Part shown: piece after piece, positions 17,610-26,586 of the stretch
How the letters are laid out: the number at the start of each line of letters is the position of its first letter
Numbering within the stretch: the stretch's first letter is position 1
DNA from: Bacteroides sp.
Lineage (GTDB): Bacteria; Bacteroidota; Bacteroidia; Bacteroidales; Muribaculaceae
Length of the DNA stretch: 64,000 nucleotides
Direction: 5' to 3'
NCBI GenBank assembly: GCA_014802335.1
Contig: JAAVCL010000006.1
Location: forward strand, 17,811 to 81,810
Position numbers and translations under genes: made by a program
The notes under the pieces: model-generated
Seen by the model: only the letters and a program-made list of their open reading frames with translations
Database searches by the model: none
What the model was told of the DNA's origin: nothing

Positions 17610-18797
17610 CTACGGGCAGTAGACCGGACGAGCCATCCACCTTTTTATACGCCACATCACCGTGACCGGGGCAGCGATATAGATAAAGTAGGCCGCAAAC
17701 CAGATTCGTGAATAATAGATGTGGCGACCTGCAAGAGCTTGGTCGGCATAGATAAGGAAGTTATATCTCACGGGCATCAGCCAGCTGAATATCGACATGG
17801 CCGGATACATGCTTTGCTCGGGAAAGGAGAAAGCTGCGATCGAAAAACTGAGGATGCCGGTCAGCGCGCATATTGAAAGTGAAAGCCTCAAGTTTGGTAG
17901 CAGGCCGAAAATGAATATGGCAAATCCTTGGCACGCCAGCACATAGAGTAATTCCGAGAGGCCCATCCACAGCCACGACCCCGACATGGTGTAACCGTTG
18001 TATTTGAACAGCCATGCAGTCATGAAGAATATCATTACAAACCAGATGATGGTTTGCGGAAGCATCTTGGCGAAGACAGCACGGTAGATAGACCCGTTGG
18101 CCATCTGCAGAAGCCGGGTTGAAGTGTGGCGCTTTATTTCCTGACCCAGCGAGAAGCATGTCATAAGCATTATCATGAGCTGCATCACACCGGGGATGAA
18201 CGAATTGCCAAGGTATATGCCGTAATTAAGCTGAGGATTACCAATCGGGCGCGAGGCAATATTTATGGGTTGAAGCAGCGGAGCGGCAGCCTCGGCATCC
18301 ACGCCCACGGCCTGGGCCACATTGACCGCGACTCCCGCTTTTGTGTATATTGCCGTTGCTTTAAAAGTCTTGAAAAGCATCGAGCCGGGCACGAAATAAG
18401 ACATATTCGTATAGAACGTGATTTCGGGAGAACGGCCTGAAAGCAGATTGGCTTCAAAATTTTCGGGAATAAGAAAAAAACCGTAAATTTTTCCCTCTTG
18501 CAGGGCGGCGCGGGCTTCGGAATAAGAGTTTGCCGTCCTGGTGAGGTCAACCATTTGCATCCCTCCCAGGGTCTGGGTGATTTCGCGAGACAAGGAAGTT
18601 CCGTCACGGTCAACAATCGCGGCCGGAATACGTGTCGGTAAGCCCTCTTCGAACATCGAGGTGATGAACAGGAATAGAAACAGTGGAAGACCGATCATAC
18701 CCACCCACATCAGCGGGCGACGCACAATCTGCAGCACCGAGCGGACCATTATGGCCCTTATGCCCCGTTTTTCTTTCGGTTGTATGCCGTCGGTCAT
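17610..18797 (-). CDS. ABC-2 type permease, first of two
   Basis: 395 residues of the same design as the next gene: N-terminal helix (about 28-48), a periplasmic domain with VDRDGTSLSREITQTLG (the neighbour has IDSDRTSLTRELVREL), and a block of C-terminal helices. The pair presumably forms a heterodimer. It starts 4 bp after the HlyD gene, so coupling is tight. No nucleotide-binding domain is fused or adjacent. Confidence 0.85.
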   Translation of the reverse strand: MTDGIQPKEKRGIRAIMVRSVLQIVRRPLMWVGMIGLPLFLFLFITSMFEEGLPTRIPAAIVDRDGTSLSREITQTLGGMQMVDLTRTANSYSEARAALQEGKIYGFFLIPENFEANLLSGRSPEITFYTNMSYFVPGSMLFKTFKATAIYTKAGVAVNVAQAVGVDAEAAAPLLQPINIASRPIGNPQLNYGIYLGNSFIPGVMQLMIMLMTCFSLGQEIKRHTSTRLLQMANGSIYRAVFAKMLPQTIIWFVMIFFMTAWLFKYNGYTMSGSWLWMGLSELLYVLACQGFAIFIFGLLPNLRLSLSICALTGILSFSIAAFSFPEQSMYPAMSIFSWLMPVRYNFLIYADQALAGRHIYYSRIWFAAYFIYIAAPVTVMWRIKRWMARPVYCP

Positions 18798-18801
18798 AGT
18801 T

Positions 18802-19869
18802 CTATTTGGCTTTCTTCTCTATTCCTTCGTAGAGCACTGACATCCCGGGGCGGAAATTATGGATCGCTTTCGCCGGGCGCGCTTTTATCTGGAATGTGCG
18901 TGCGTCATAGGTGCCGGTGGCTTTGGTGGCCTGCCAGTTGGCGTATGTGCCAAGGTCTTTGATATAGAACACTTCCATCACCGTGTCTTTATCAAGAGCC
19001 GGAATACGCACTTTCAGACGGGTGCCGACTTCGATATCCTTCAGGAGAGTTTCGCGCACGTTGAAGACTGCCCAATGATCATCTTTCTGAAGTGTCATAA
19101 TCGGTGCGCCGGTGGCCACGAGTTCGCTCACGTTCGGATAGACCACGGTGATTTCGCCGTCGCAGGGGGCGGTGAGATACTGGTCTTCAAGAAGAGCATT
19201 TACTTTGCTTACCCCCGATTTGGCCACTTTTACCATTGCTGAAGAGGCTTGTTTATCTTCCTTCTGGGCTCCCGAGCGTGTCAGCTCATAACTGCTCTTT
19301 GCGGCTGCCTCGCCCGAACGGGCCATTTCGTAGGCGGCCTTGGCCTCATCTCTTTTCTGGGCGCTTACAACCCCCTTGGCAAACAAGGCCTCCATGCGGT
19401 CGTAAGTCTTTTTGGCGATTCCGGTGGCGGCTTGTGCCTGTTTCCACACGTCTTCGGCTGCATTTATGATCTGGATACGCGTGCCGGCATCAACTTTGGC
19501 TTCGGCTGCCTTGGCGGCTTCTTCCATGGCTTCGGCCTGGTCATACTGCGCATCGGCAAGAGTGCTGACGATGTGCACAAGAGTGTCGCCGGCATGAACG
19601 CGCTGACCCTCTTCAACATAGATGTGCCGAACGCGTCCCGGAAGTTTCCCCGAAATGCGGATTTCCGTGGCATCACCTTGGCCTTGAACCGTGTCAGGCT
19701 CGGGCTCTATGCATAGGAATCCCACCACTGCGAGGGCTGCGATGACGAGGAGTATTATTACGATGGTCAGAATAAGAGCTTTGTCTTTTTTTGTTACTTC
19801 TTCCGGATCCTGCCCAATGGGTGCTGTTGAGCCGGCCGATTGGTTATTGGTGGTGTCGATCTGTGACAT
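18802..19869 (-). CDS. HlyD-family membrane fusion protein
   Basis: 355 residues: one membrane helix (about 29-50), a split lipoyl/barrel-sandwich domain (RVRHIYVEEGQRVHAGDTLV at about 77 and APCDGEITVVYPNVSELVAT at about 232), a long Ala/Lys-rich coiled-coil hairpin between them (about 110-220), and a beta-barrel end. It is the periplasmic adaptor between the two ABC-2 permeases and the TolC protein encoded upstream. Confidence 0.9.
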   Translation of the reverse strand: MSQIDTTNNQSAGSTAPIGQDPEEVTKKDKALILTIVIILLVIAALAVVGFLCIEPEPDTVQGQGDATEIRISGKLPGRVRHIYVEEGQRVHAGDTLVHIVSTLADAQYDQAEAMEEAAKAAEAKVDAGTRIQIINAAEDVWKQAQAATGIAKKTYDRMEALFAKGVVSAQKRDEAKAAYEMARSGEAAAKSSYELTRSGAQKEDKQASSAMVKVAKSGVSKVNALLEDQYLTAPCDGEITVVYPNVSELVATGAPIMTLQKDDHWAVFNVRETLLKDIEVGTRLKVRIPALDKDTVMEVFYIKDLGTYANWQATKATGTYDARTFQIKARPAKAIHNFRPGMSVLYEGIEKKAK

Positions 19870-19948
19870 TATCTTGAAGTTTGGATGTTTGCTGATTTGA
19901 ATGGCCGTTGCGTAATTCGATGCGAGTCAACGGCTTGATTGTAATAGA

Positions 19949-21394
19949 CTACTTGTATGAGAGAGTGCCGAGCACCTTCGAGAGGTAAACGTCGCAGAGT
20001 CGCACTCCGATTTCGGCATCAATTTTTTCCGAGTGAGCCTGCAGCCAGCCTGTCTGTGCCAGAATCACGTCGTTGGCAGTCAGCACACCCTCTTTGAAAC
20101 CCTCCTGGGCGCATCTCAGATTTTCCTCGGCGCTGCGCATATTGGAGTTGGCCATTTCGTATGTCTTGAATGCTTCCGAATATTTGAAACGTGCCTGACG
20201 CACCTGAAGAGTCACTTTATCTTCCAGGTCCTGAAGCACGATTCTCTGGGCGTTGGTGGCCGAACGGGCCGCGCGGAAAGTGTTGTAGTTCGCTCCCCAG
20301 TGCCAAATCGGAATGGTAACGGCTGCCCCTATGCTGAAGCCCCCTTTAAGATGACGGTTGAACCCGTTGATAAGGTTGGGGGTAGAGAACGTATAGGCGC
20401 CCACCAAAGCCAGCTTGGGCAGCATCGAGCTTCGGGCCAGTTTTTCTTGACCTTCAAGCATGCTTATTCCTTTGCGCACCATTTCAAGATCCTGGCGCCT
20501 GGCATAGACATCCTCCATATCCGTTACATAATCGGGACTCACTTCTGCAAGACGGCTGCCCGATTCGTCGGCTAAAGTCATTTCTGTGTCGGCCGAAAGG
20601 CCGCAGGCCTGGGCAAGGGCCATTCTCGAAAGTGAAAGTCCGTTATCGACTTTGTTGAGCAGTATGCGCGCCTCGTTGAGTTTGACATCAACATTCAGTA
20701 GGTCGGCTTTCGTGGCGATCCCTTCTTCAACCATTGCGTTCACATTGTAGTGGAAAGTATCAACGAGATTCACGAAGCTTTGGGCAAGCTTTTGCTTTGC
20801 CACAAGCGAAACCACAAGCCAGTAATTCTGGTCAACCTCATAAAGCACGTCCTGGGTGGCATTGTTTCTTCCGGCCACCAGAGCCTCCTCGGCATATTTT
20901 GCAATTTCGTTAAGAGCCTTTATCTGGCCCCCCATGAATATAGGTTGGGTCAGAGTCACGGCCCCGGCAAAAACGCTTCGTGTGTCGAAGCTCATTGCCT
21001 CTTTCGGAATCACGGCCACCACCTCCGGAATCGGCATCCCCGAAGCCGGGTCGGTCATCGGCAACCCGTCGGGTCCGATCAGAAAATCATACTCATACTT
21101 TTGTGTCAGCGGATTGAAATACATCGTGGGGAGTTTTGCATCCTCACTCAGCAAGCTCGTTTTGTGCTGATTATACATATAAGTGGCGCTCGCATCAATG
21201 CCCGGCAAGTAGGCGGCCGCGGCTGCCTTGCGGGTAAAGCCGGCCCCTTTTATCGCCTCGTCGGTTGCCTTCAGACTTTTGTTGGTGCGCAACGCCATGC
21301 TGCGGCATGAATCAAGGTCAACTACTTCTCCGGCCAGGACGTTGGCGGAAAATAGCACACTCACGGCCAGGGTCGCTAAATATTTATGTTTCAT
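19949..21394 (-). CDS. TolC-family outer membrane efflux protein
   Basis: 481 residues with a signal peptide (cleavage near VLAGEV). It has two related halves with long Ala- and Glu-rich helices, the signature of the OEP trimeric channel (for example QAHSEKIDAEIGVRLCDVYL near the C-terminus). It is the first gene of the run tolC-hlyD-permease-permease-lpxL-msbA and starts about 95 nt after a strong promoter. The long insertion at about 75-115 (with YDFLIGPDGLPM) is a periodic feature of Bacteroidetes members. Confidence 0.9.
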   Translation of the reverse strand: MKHKYLATLAVSVLFSANVLAGEVVDLDSCRSMALRTNKSLKATDEAIKGAGFTRKAAAAAYLPGIDASATYMYNQHKTSLLSEDAKLPTMYFNPLTQKYEYDFLIGPDGLPMTDPASGMPIPEVVAVIPKEAMSFDTRSVFAGAVTLTQPIFMGGQIKALNEIAKYAEEALVAGRNNATQDVLYEVDQNYWLVVSLVAKQKLAQSFVNLVDTFHYNVNAMVEEGIATKADLLNVDVKLNEARILLNKVDNGLSLSRMALAQACGLSADTEMTLADESGSRLAEVSPDYVTDMEDVYARRQDLEMVRKGISMLEGQEKLARSSMLPKLALVGAYTFSTPNLINGFNRHLKGGFSIGAAVTIPIWHWGANYNTFRAARSATNAQRIVLQDLEDKVTLQVRQARFKYSEAFKTYEMANSNMRSAEENLRCAQEGFKEGVLTANDVILAQTGWLQAHSEKIDAEIGVRLCDVYLSKVLGTLSYK

Positions 21395-21497
21395 AATTGA
21401 TTAAGAACAAGCAATATAGAAATTTAATAACCCCCTTCGTAAATTTCATAAACTTACGCAATCACAAATGCAGGGTGTCATATTCTATTTCAAATTA

Positions 21498-21528
21498 CAA
21501 AAATAAGTAATAAAATGTTTTAAAGCAA
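21498..21528 (-). promoter_or_regulatory. Promoter of the TolC-HlyD-ABC-lpxL-msbA run
   Basis: Minus strand TTGC (21525-21528), 19 bp, TATTTTTG (21498-21505): an excellent Bacteroidetes promoter. No competing promoter of this quality was seen between the genes down to 13.5 kb, consistent with one long transcript. Confidence 0.65.
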
Positions 21529-21681
21529 ACCTATCCCTCCGAAAAATGCAGAGCGACCACCATGCAGGTATAACAGTGTCAATGCATGAACGTGTGGTGT
21601 GCGAAAGTATCAGGGGATGGGACTACATTCGGGGCAATCGGCCAAATTTTGATGCTGTTGCCTTGAATAAAAAGCTGGAGC

Positions 21682-22242
21682 TTATTTTATGCTACAATAT
21701 TTAATTATATTTTCAATCGCATCCAACAGAGGAGGAATATCTGTTGAAATAGCCTCGAAAACAAGGTCTGCATCAAGTTCAAAATATCCATGAGCTATGT
21801 GATTTCTCATTCCGACAATAGCCCGCCAAGGAATTTCAGGAAACTCGGATTGTAAGAAATCAGGTTTTATTCGGTTGATGCGATTCACACCCTCGCCTAT
21901 AGCAGTAATCAAGGTGCAGTTTGCAGCTAAAAGCTGCATTCCCCGGGTGGTCAAATAAAAATATTCAGGAGATTTCACATGTGAATTCCAATCAACCAAT
22001 TGGATAAGTATGTGCTCGAAATTATTTATCGTATTGAATTATAAATTATGTGGATGAAATTTTGGATTCGGCTGAAGGAGTTATGGGGTTCCATAGCAAC
22101 AGAAGCCGGATTCTAAAGTTCGCCTCAGAATTTATGAGGCAATGCATTAAATAATTTCGAACACATACTTACTAGTATCCTTGATTGATTCCAGAGTCTG
22201 TAACACACGCTCCTTATCTGACTCAGAGAATAACAATTCCAT
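21682..22242 (-). pseudogene. hepT: hepT toxin gene split by a 163-bp miniature element
   Basis: The 5' part (22242 to 22172) encodes MELLFSESDKERVLQTLESI then KDTS; the 3' part (22004 to 21682) encodes VDWNSHVKSPEYFYL through FPEIPWRAIVGMRNHIAHGY to the stop. Between them lies the miniature element at 22007-22169 flanked by TA. Without the element and one TA the frame is exact: 131 residues, the normal length of HepT, with the RX4HXY motif (RNHIAHGY) that marks the HepT RNase and the site of its modification by MNT partners. As it stands, translation stops in the element after 32 codons. The start overlaps the mntA stop by 20 bp. Confidence 0.88.
22007..22169. mobile_element. 163-bp miniature inverted-repeat element, copy 1 (in hepT)
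   Basis: 22-bp terminal inverted repeats differ at one base: left AGTATGTGCTCGAAATTATT, right its complement with T for C. TA dinucleotides stand at 22005-22006 and 22170-22171, as expected for target duplication by IS630/Tc1-mariner-type transposases. No coding capacity. The internal part (for example TTCCATAGCAAC) is shared with the copy at 31613-31775, which has the same length. Confidence 0.88.
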
Positions 22243-22516
22243 CGCGGGATATCTGGTTCAGTAGTTTAGTTGACAGATGGGTGTGGCGGCGAACCAAGTC
22301 GACAGATGTTTTGAGCAATCCTTCAAGAAAATCACGCAGTCCACTCATAAGCAGAATTTTCGGTGGCATATCCACCAAAATATCCACGTCGCTATCAGGG
22401 CGATTATCGCCCCTGGCCACCGAGCCGAAAAGGCACAAGCCTGTTACCCCATATTCCTGCTGGATATAGGGCAGATTTTGCTTGAGCAAGGTGATACATT
22501 CCAATGAATTACACAT
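22223..22516 (-). CDS. mntA: MNT-type nucleotidyltransferase antitoxin
   Basis: 97 residues. It has the minimal nucleotidyltransferase motif GSX10DXD (GSVARGDNRPDSDVDILVD, about residues 31-49). In known MNT-HepT pairs the MNT protein adds AMP to a Tyr of HepT and silences it. The gene is intact, whereas the downstream hepT is broken, so the antitoxin now has no working partner here. A TAAATTTG -7 box on the minus strand at 22524-22531 lies only 8 bp before the ATG, suggesting a very short leader. Confidence 0.88.
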   Translation of the reverse strand: MCNSLECITLLKQNLPYIQQEYGVTGLCLFGSVARGDNRPDSDVDILVDMPPKILLMSGLRDFLEGLLKTSVDLVRRHTHLSTKLLNQISRDGIVIL

Positions 22517-22660
22517 AACATAGCAAATTTAGTTAAAAATCTTGGGAATTTTACACCGGCATCATAAAAATCAAGGCTGACCCCTTGATTCCTGTCCCCT
22601 CCTGCGTGCTCTTAGTCACAAATTTAGTAATTTGGAGGAAATTTTTATAAATTCAACAAT

Positions 22661-22774
22661 ATGGACAGAAACCGAACAGTCCCCGGTCTTGATGTCCACA
22701 AAGATAGCATTTATCTTTGTATTATGGGGCATGATGAAGCCATAATTTTTGAAAAAACTACGGTTGCCCAGTAA
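22661..22774 (+). pseudogene. IS110-family transposase remnant (N-terminus only)
   Basis: ATG with a good ribosome-binding site (TTGGAGGAAAT) opens 37 codons: MDRNRTVPGLDVHKDSIYLC, then IMGHDEAIIFEKTTVAQ and a stop. GLDVHKDSI holds the first Asp of the DEDD catalytic set and is typical of IS110 transposases, which should be 300-400 residues. The rest is missing; downstream DNA to 22879 shows no further transposase. Confidence 0.7.
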
Positions 22775-22879
22775 GGAAAATAGCGTTGTGGTATAGATAG
22801 GCCGAAAGGGCGAGACCAATGCGTAATGGTTAACTGTAAGAGTTCATAGACAAGAGGCCAACGTCTTAATATTAATTAA

Positions 22880-24574
22880 TCAGTAGAATCTTATCTGCTT
22901 CTGACGGTCATTGGCTGTCTGGTCAAGCACGACTTCGAGGGGGCCCGTTATGTTGCGGATATTTCCTGCATAATTTTCCAGCCAATTTGAATAAATATCG
23001 ATGTAGGCATAGTCTTTACCGTCTGCTTCCGAGCGGAATCCGTAGATGCGTGCCTGTTTACGGTGCGTGCCGAACCCGTAGTCGGCATTTAGAGCGATAA
23101 TGGTCGGCACCGGGCCTTGCACGGGCATGAACAGATAGCCGTCTTTGATACGAATCCCAAGATCGTGTGATATGCTCCGGCCCGAGTAGGATGTGACATT
23201 TCTCAGATTCTCGGGAATAACTTGTGAAAGTCCGGGCATGCGGGCGTCGAGCTTGCGTGTATACAGGCTCACGTAGTCAAGATTCGTGTTGGGAAATCTT
23301 TGGAAGGGAGTGTAAAGGGCAAGCGGACTTATGTGCTTGGGTTCATAGACCTTCCCGAAAACCGGGGAAGTCGGATTTCGGTAGTATGCCTCAAAATATC
23401 GGTCCAGCTCGTGTTTGAAAACGCATGCATAATAATCGGCCGTGCCGAATCTTATAAATCCGGTCAAGAGGAGAATACCAATCAATATCTTGTGTCGGCA
23501 AGCGTTATATGTGGCCCACGAGGCAAGGAAATATTTTGCCGAAAGATGCAACAGAAGAATAATTGAACTGATGCGGCACCACCAACCTCCGCGGCCTGGT
23601 ATGTTGGTGTGGATAACTATTGCGAGCGAGATTAAGCTTGTAAGCAGAAGAAACAAGGATAATGTATCCTTTTTTAAAGTCGCGAACAGGTATTTCCGGC
23701 ATGTCAGAATAAGTAGAACCAAACAGGCGGCGAGCAGAATTCCGGTTTCGATATAACCCACGAGATGCGAGAGGTCGAGTGTGCCAAACGAAAGAGTTTC
23801 CGACATCGCCCCATTCATTCTTTCTTTCATGCCCGGAGAAAGAGTGAGACACAGAAGTCCGGTCAACATTCCGGCTTCCGCAATAATGAATCGTGGTTTC
23901 CTCCACTCGGGATATAGGATGGTCATTATTACCATTGCCCCGAAAACGGGAGCTGAAAAGCCTTCATGCCACGCGCCGAATAATACCGACACTATAAAAA
24001 TAAAGAGTAGTCTCCACGATCCGAATTTATTATTTCCCTGCCCTCCGAAAGCGGAGTTTCTCAGAAACCATAGGGCGAAAGCCGACGACCACACATAGTT
24101 TATCTGATAGTCGATAAGACACAACAATTCGGCCCACGGCAGAAAAAACATAAGCGAAACCACGCCGACAGGCACAAGAGGGGAGGTCTTTATATCAACT
24201 TTGGCTAATTTGAAAATTGATAGAACGGCATACAACAGCAGCAGTACGCTGACGGTTCTTGCCACCGACGACGGAAGAGCCAGCACGAACGGAGCCACAA
24301 GATTTCCGATGCGGATGTTGTCGGTATAATAGTGGTCAAGCCACACCTGACGTATTCCTTCCCACAGACCCTCGGTATGAAAAATATTTCCCCCTTCCAC
24401 GGGGGGAAGAATACTCTGCGATTCGAACCAGGGCCGGAGCTGAAGGATAAACCAATAGTCGTCCATGGTGCGTGGCGACAGAAAAAACAGCAGGGAGAGA
24501 GCGATAATAAACAGGGCGATGACGGCGATGTTTATTATGCGGGATGCGTTGGGGCTGATGTTGATGCGTTTCAT
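22880..24574 (-). CDS. Polytopic membrane protein, DUF6056-like, possible GT-C enzyme (copy 2)
   Basis: 564 residues: about 11 membrane helices (to about residue 385), then a C-terminal soluble part of about 170 residues. A TMDDYWF segment follows the first helix, where GT-C glycosyltransferases carry a catalytic acidic pair; the paralogue upstream has YVDDYMF. A GGNIFHTEG segment follows at about 62. This suggests transfer of a sugar from a lipid carrier on the outer face of the inner membrane, but that is inference. The gene lies 46 bp after its paralogue. Confidence 0.65.
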   Translation of the reverse strand: MKRINISPNASRIINIAVIALFIIALSLLFFLSPRTMDDYWFILQLRPWFESQSILPPVEGGNIFHTEGLWEGIRQVWLDHYYTDNIRIGNLVAPFVLALPSSVARTVSVLLLLYAVLSIFKLAKVDIKTSPLVPVGVVSLMFFLPWAELLCLIDYQINYVWSSAFALWFLRNSAFGGQGNNKFGSWRLLFIFIVSVLFGAWHEGFSAPVFGAMVIMTILYPEWRKPRFIIAEAGMLTGLLCLTLSPGMKERMNGAMSETLSFGTLDLSHLVGYIETGILLAACLVLLILTCRKYLFATLKKDTLSLFLLLTSLISLAIVIHTNIPGRGGWWCRISSIILLLHLSAKYFLASWATYNACRHKILIGILLLTGFIRFGTADYYACVFKHELDRYFEAYYRNPTSPVFGKVYEPKHISPLALYTPFQRFPNTNLDYVSLYTRKLDARMPGLSQVIPENLRNVTSYSGRSISHDLGIRIKDGYLFMPVQGPVPTIIALNADYGFGTHRKQARIYGFRSEADGKDYAYIDIYSNWLENYAGNIRNITGPLEVVLDQTANDRQKQIRFY

Positions 24575-24620
24575 TTGTCGGATGCCTCTTTTTCGGGATG
24601 TAGGGTCGTTTTAATGCTCT

Positions 24621-26237
24621 TTATTGTAGCAAATCAACTCTTTCAAGCTTTTTGAAGTTTGATTCCACCCAGTCCTCGTAAATATACACATAGAGATAGC
24701 GCCGGCCGTCGGCTTTGGAAACGAAAGGGGCGGTCCAGATTCTTCGCCAGCCGGCGCCGTTGCCGTAGTCTCCTTCAATCACCGGATTGCTTTCCTTATC
24801 CCAAACCATAAATCTGCGTCCCTGAAACTCCATCATGCCTGCGCTTCCTGGTATTTTGCGTGAACGGCCCGGGGTGACGTATTCCAATTCGCGAGGCACG
24901 GCCGCAAAACGCGTCCCGAATTTATCTTTGTAAAATTCTATCAGTCCGTATGAGCCGAAAGTGAATACCCCCACATCCGGCATGTTTGCGCATATTATCG
25001 GAAAACGCATCCGGTCGATTACGTCTACAAATACCGGTTCTTCGGGTGCCGACAGATACGCCTCGATATTCTGCATCAAGCTTTTGCGAATCCTGAAAAC
25101 CTGAATGTCTACGGTTATCCAGTGTGCGCACACAATTGCCATTAAAATGTTGGATGTGAGAATGGATTTTCGGTTATAGGTGTGCAGAAAATCTGGATAA
25201 TACCTGTTTAGGATATAAAGGATTCCGAAAATACCCATTGTGGTGGCCCACCAGCCCACCCGGGCATCGGCATAGGTCACACCGGTGACGGCGGCAGAAA
25301 TAAATCCGCTGATAACCATAAACACAAGCTTTCGGTCTTTTGCGAAATTCCGGAGTCGTTTGCCGGCCGGATATTTGCGAGCCAATGTAATAAGCAGCAG
25401 CATCACCATTGCCCAGAACATAATGGTGGCCATGATGACACGCCCGATAAAAGCCGGTGTAAATTCAGCCGCGGGGGTTGCCTCGAGCGAAGAAATGCGG
25501 GCCCATTGCCCGGGCGCGCAAAAAATCCATAGCAATCCTGCTGTCAGTCCTGCCAGCGACCGGTAAATTAACCCGTTGCGGCTGTCGCGGTCAATGCATA
25601 TCATTATTCCCAGAGTCAGCGCCACTGGTAGTGACATTGCCTCTTGCCAGCCTCCGCAAATGAAGCCCGTGAGCAGCAATGTGATGCCGCCCCCCGGTGT
25701 GAGTCGCTTCAGGTTCCTTTTTCTTTCCATTATGGTAAAAAGAAGGAACATCAACGCGTTGGGTATGATATAGTTAAACTGATAGTCAAGACTTCCCTGA
25801 TGATTTCGCCAAGGCATAAAGAAACCCCATAACAGGATTGCCAAAGGAACAAGAGCTGATTTACGGATATTTATATCCACCAGTCGCAACCCCGAGATCA
25901 TCACCCATATCCAGCACCCGGCCACAAGCAGCGAGCCAACCCATTTGGGCAAAAGAAGAAAAAACACAACAATGATATTGCCGAACCGGGCATTATCTAT
26001 CTGATACCTTTCGCGCCAGGTGGTCATCATTTCATCCCACGGCAGCCCGGCCTTAAAGATGTTGCCGCCATGCTCGCCATTCATCACGCCTTGGTCGAAA
26101 AACCAGTTGCGGAGATGATACATAAACATGTAGTCGTCTACATATTTTGGCATGAAAATAAGAAAGATTCCAACTAAAATGCTGAAAATAGATAGCCACA
26201 ATATGTTGAGGTTCAATTTTTGGCTGAATTTTCTCAT
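24621..26237 (-). CDS. Polytopic membrane protein, DUF6056-like, possible GT-C enzyme (copy 1)
   Basis: 538 residues with the same plan as its downstream neighbour: helix, KYVDDYMFMYHLRNWFFDQG with an acidic pair, GGNIFKAG, then about ten more helices and a C-terminal domain ending KADGRRYLYVYIYEDWVESN (the neighbour has KDYAYIDIYSNWLENYAG). The pair looks like a tandem duplication that has diverged strongly. Substrate and reaction are unknown. Confidence 0.65.
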   Translation of the reverse strand: MRKFSQKLNLNILWLSIFSILVGIFLIFMPKYVDDYMFMYHLRNWFFDQGVMNGEHGGNIFKAGLPWDEMMTTWRERYQIDNARFGNIIVVFFLLLPKWVGSLLVAGCWIWVMISGLRLVDINIRKSALVPLAILLWGFFMPWRNHQGSLDYQFNYIIPNALMFLLFTIMERKRNLKRLTPGGGITLLLTGFICGGWQEAMSLPVALTLGIMICIDRDSRNGLIYRSLAGLTAGLLWIFCAPGQWARISSLEATPAAEFTPAFIGRVIMATIMFWAMVMLLLITLARKYPAGKRLRNFAKDRKLVFMVISGFISAAVTGVTYADARVGWWATTMGIFGILYILNRYYPDFLHTYNRKSILTSNILMAIVCAHWITVDIQVFRIRKSLMQNIEAYLSAPEEPVFVDVIDRMRFPIICANMPDVGVFTFGSYGLIEFYKDKFGTRFAAVPRELEYVTPGRSRKIPGSAGMMEFQGRRFMVWDKESNPVIEGDYGNGAGWRRIWTAPFVSKADGRRYLYVYIYEDWVESNFKKLERVDLLQ

Positions 26238-26282
26238 TTTGACGGCAGGGGATATTGAAGTCGTTTAAACGACTCCATTAAT

Positions 26283-26316
26283 TAAAAAAGCCGATTCTCA
26301 AAACTGAGAATCGGCT
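26283..26316 (-). terminator. Intrinsic terminator of the tRNA-Gln gene
   Basis: A 12-bp perfect stem (26289-26300/26305-26316) with a 4-nt loop is followed on the minus strand by six T (26283-26288). Confidence 0.85.
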
Positions 26317-26322
26317 CGATGG

Positions 26323-26393
26323 TTGTCTTACCAGGATTCGAACCTGGACAGGCAGAACCAAAAACTGCAGTGCTACCATTACACCATAAGACA
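26323..26393 (-). tRNA. tRNA-Gln (anticodon TTG)
   Basis: The minus strand folds as a full cloverleaf: acceptor TGTCTTA/TAAGACA, T-arm CCAGG TTCGAAT CCTGG, anticodon loop TTTTGGT with anticodon TTG. Discriminator A is followed by an encoded CCA (26320-26322). The terminator lies 4 bp beyond. Confidence 0.92.
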
Positions 26394-26586
26394 ATCCTTA
26401 ATTGCTTCAGAAATCTCCGGCTGCTGAGATTGCAGTCTCTTTCTCGAAGCGTGTGCAAAGTTAATATATTTATTTGGAAAATCCAAATTTTTAATTCAAT
26501 TTGTGGATTCGGGCCTTATTTCTGCGGCCGGGGTGTTGCTGGGCGAGGGCGTTTTGGCTCCCACCGGCTACGCCGCGTTGTCACGG

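Noticed and set aside
21546..21704. A 52-codon plus-strand frame (MQSDHHAGITVSMHERVV ... GWDYIRGNRPNFDAV) between tolC and hepT.
   Set aside because: The composition looks protein-like, but there is no clear ribosome-binding site, no recognised family, and it runs into the 3' end of hepT. Left undecided rather than annotated.
22616..22819. A 67-residue minus-strand frame opposite the IS110 remnant.
   Set aside because: The plus strand encodes a clear GLDVHKDSI transposase start with a ribosome-binding site; the minus frame is its shadow.
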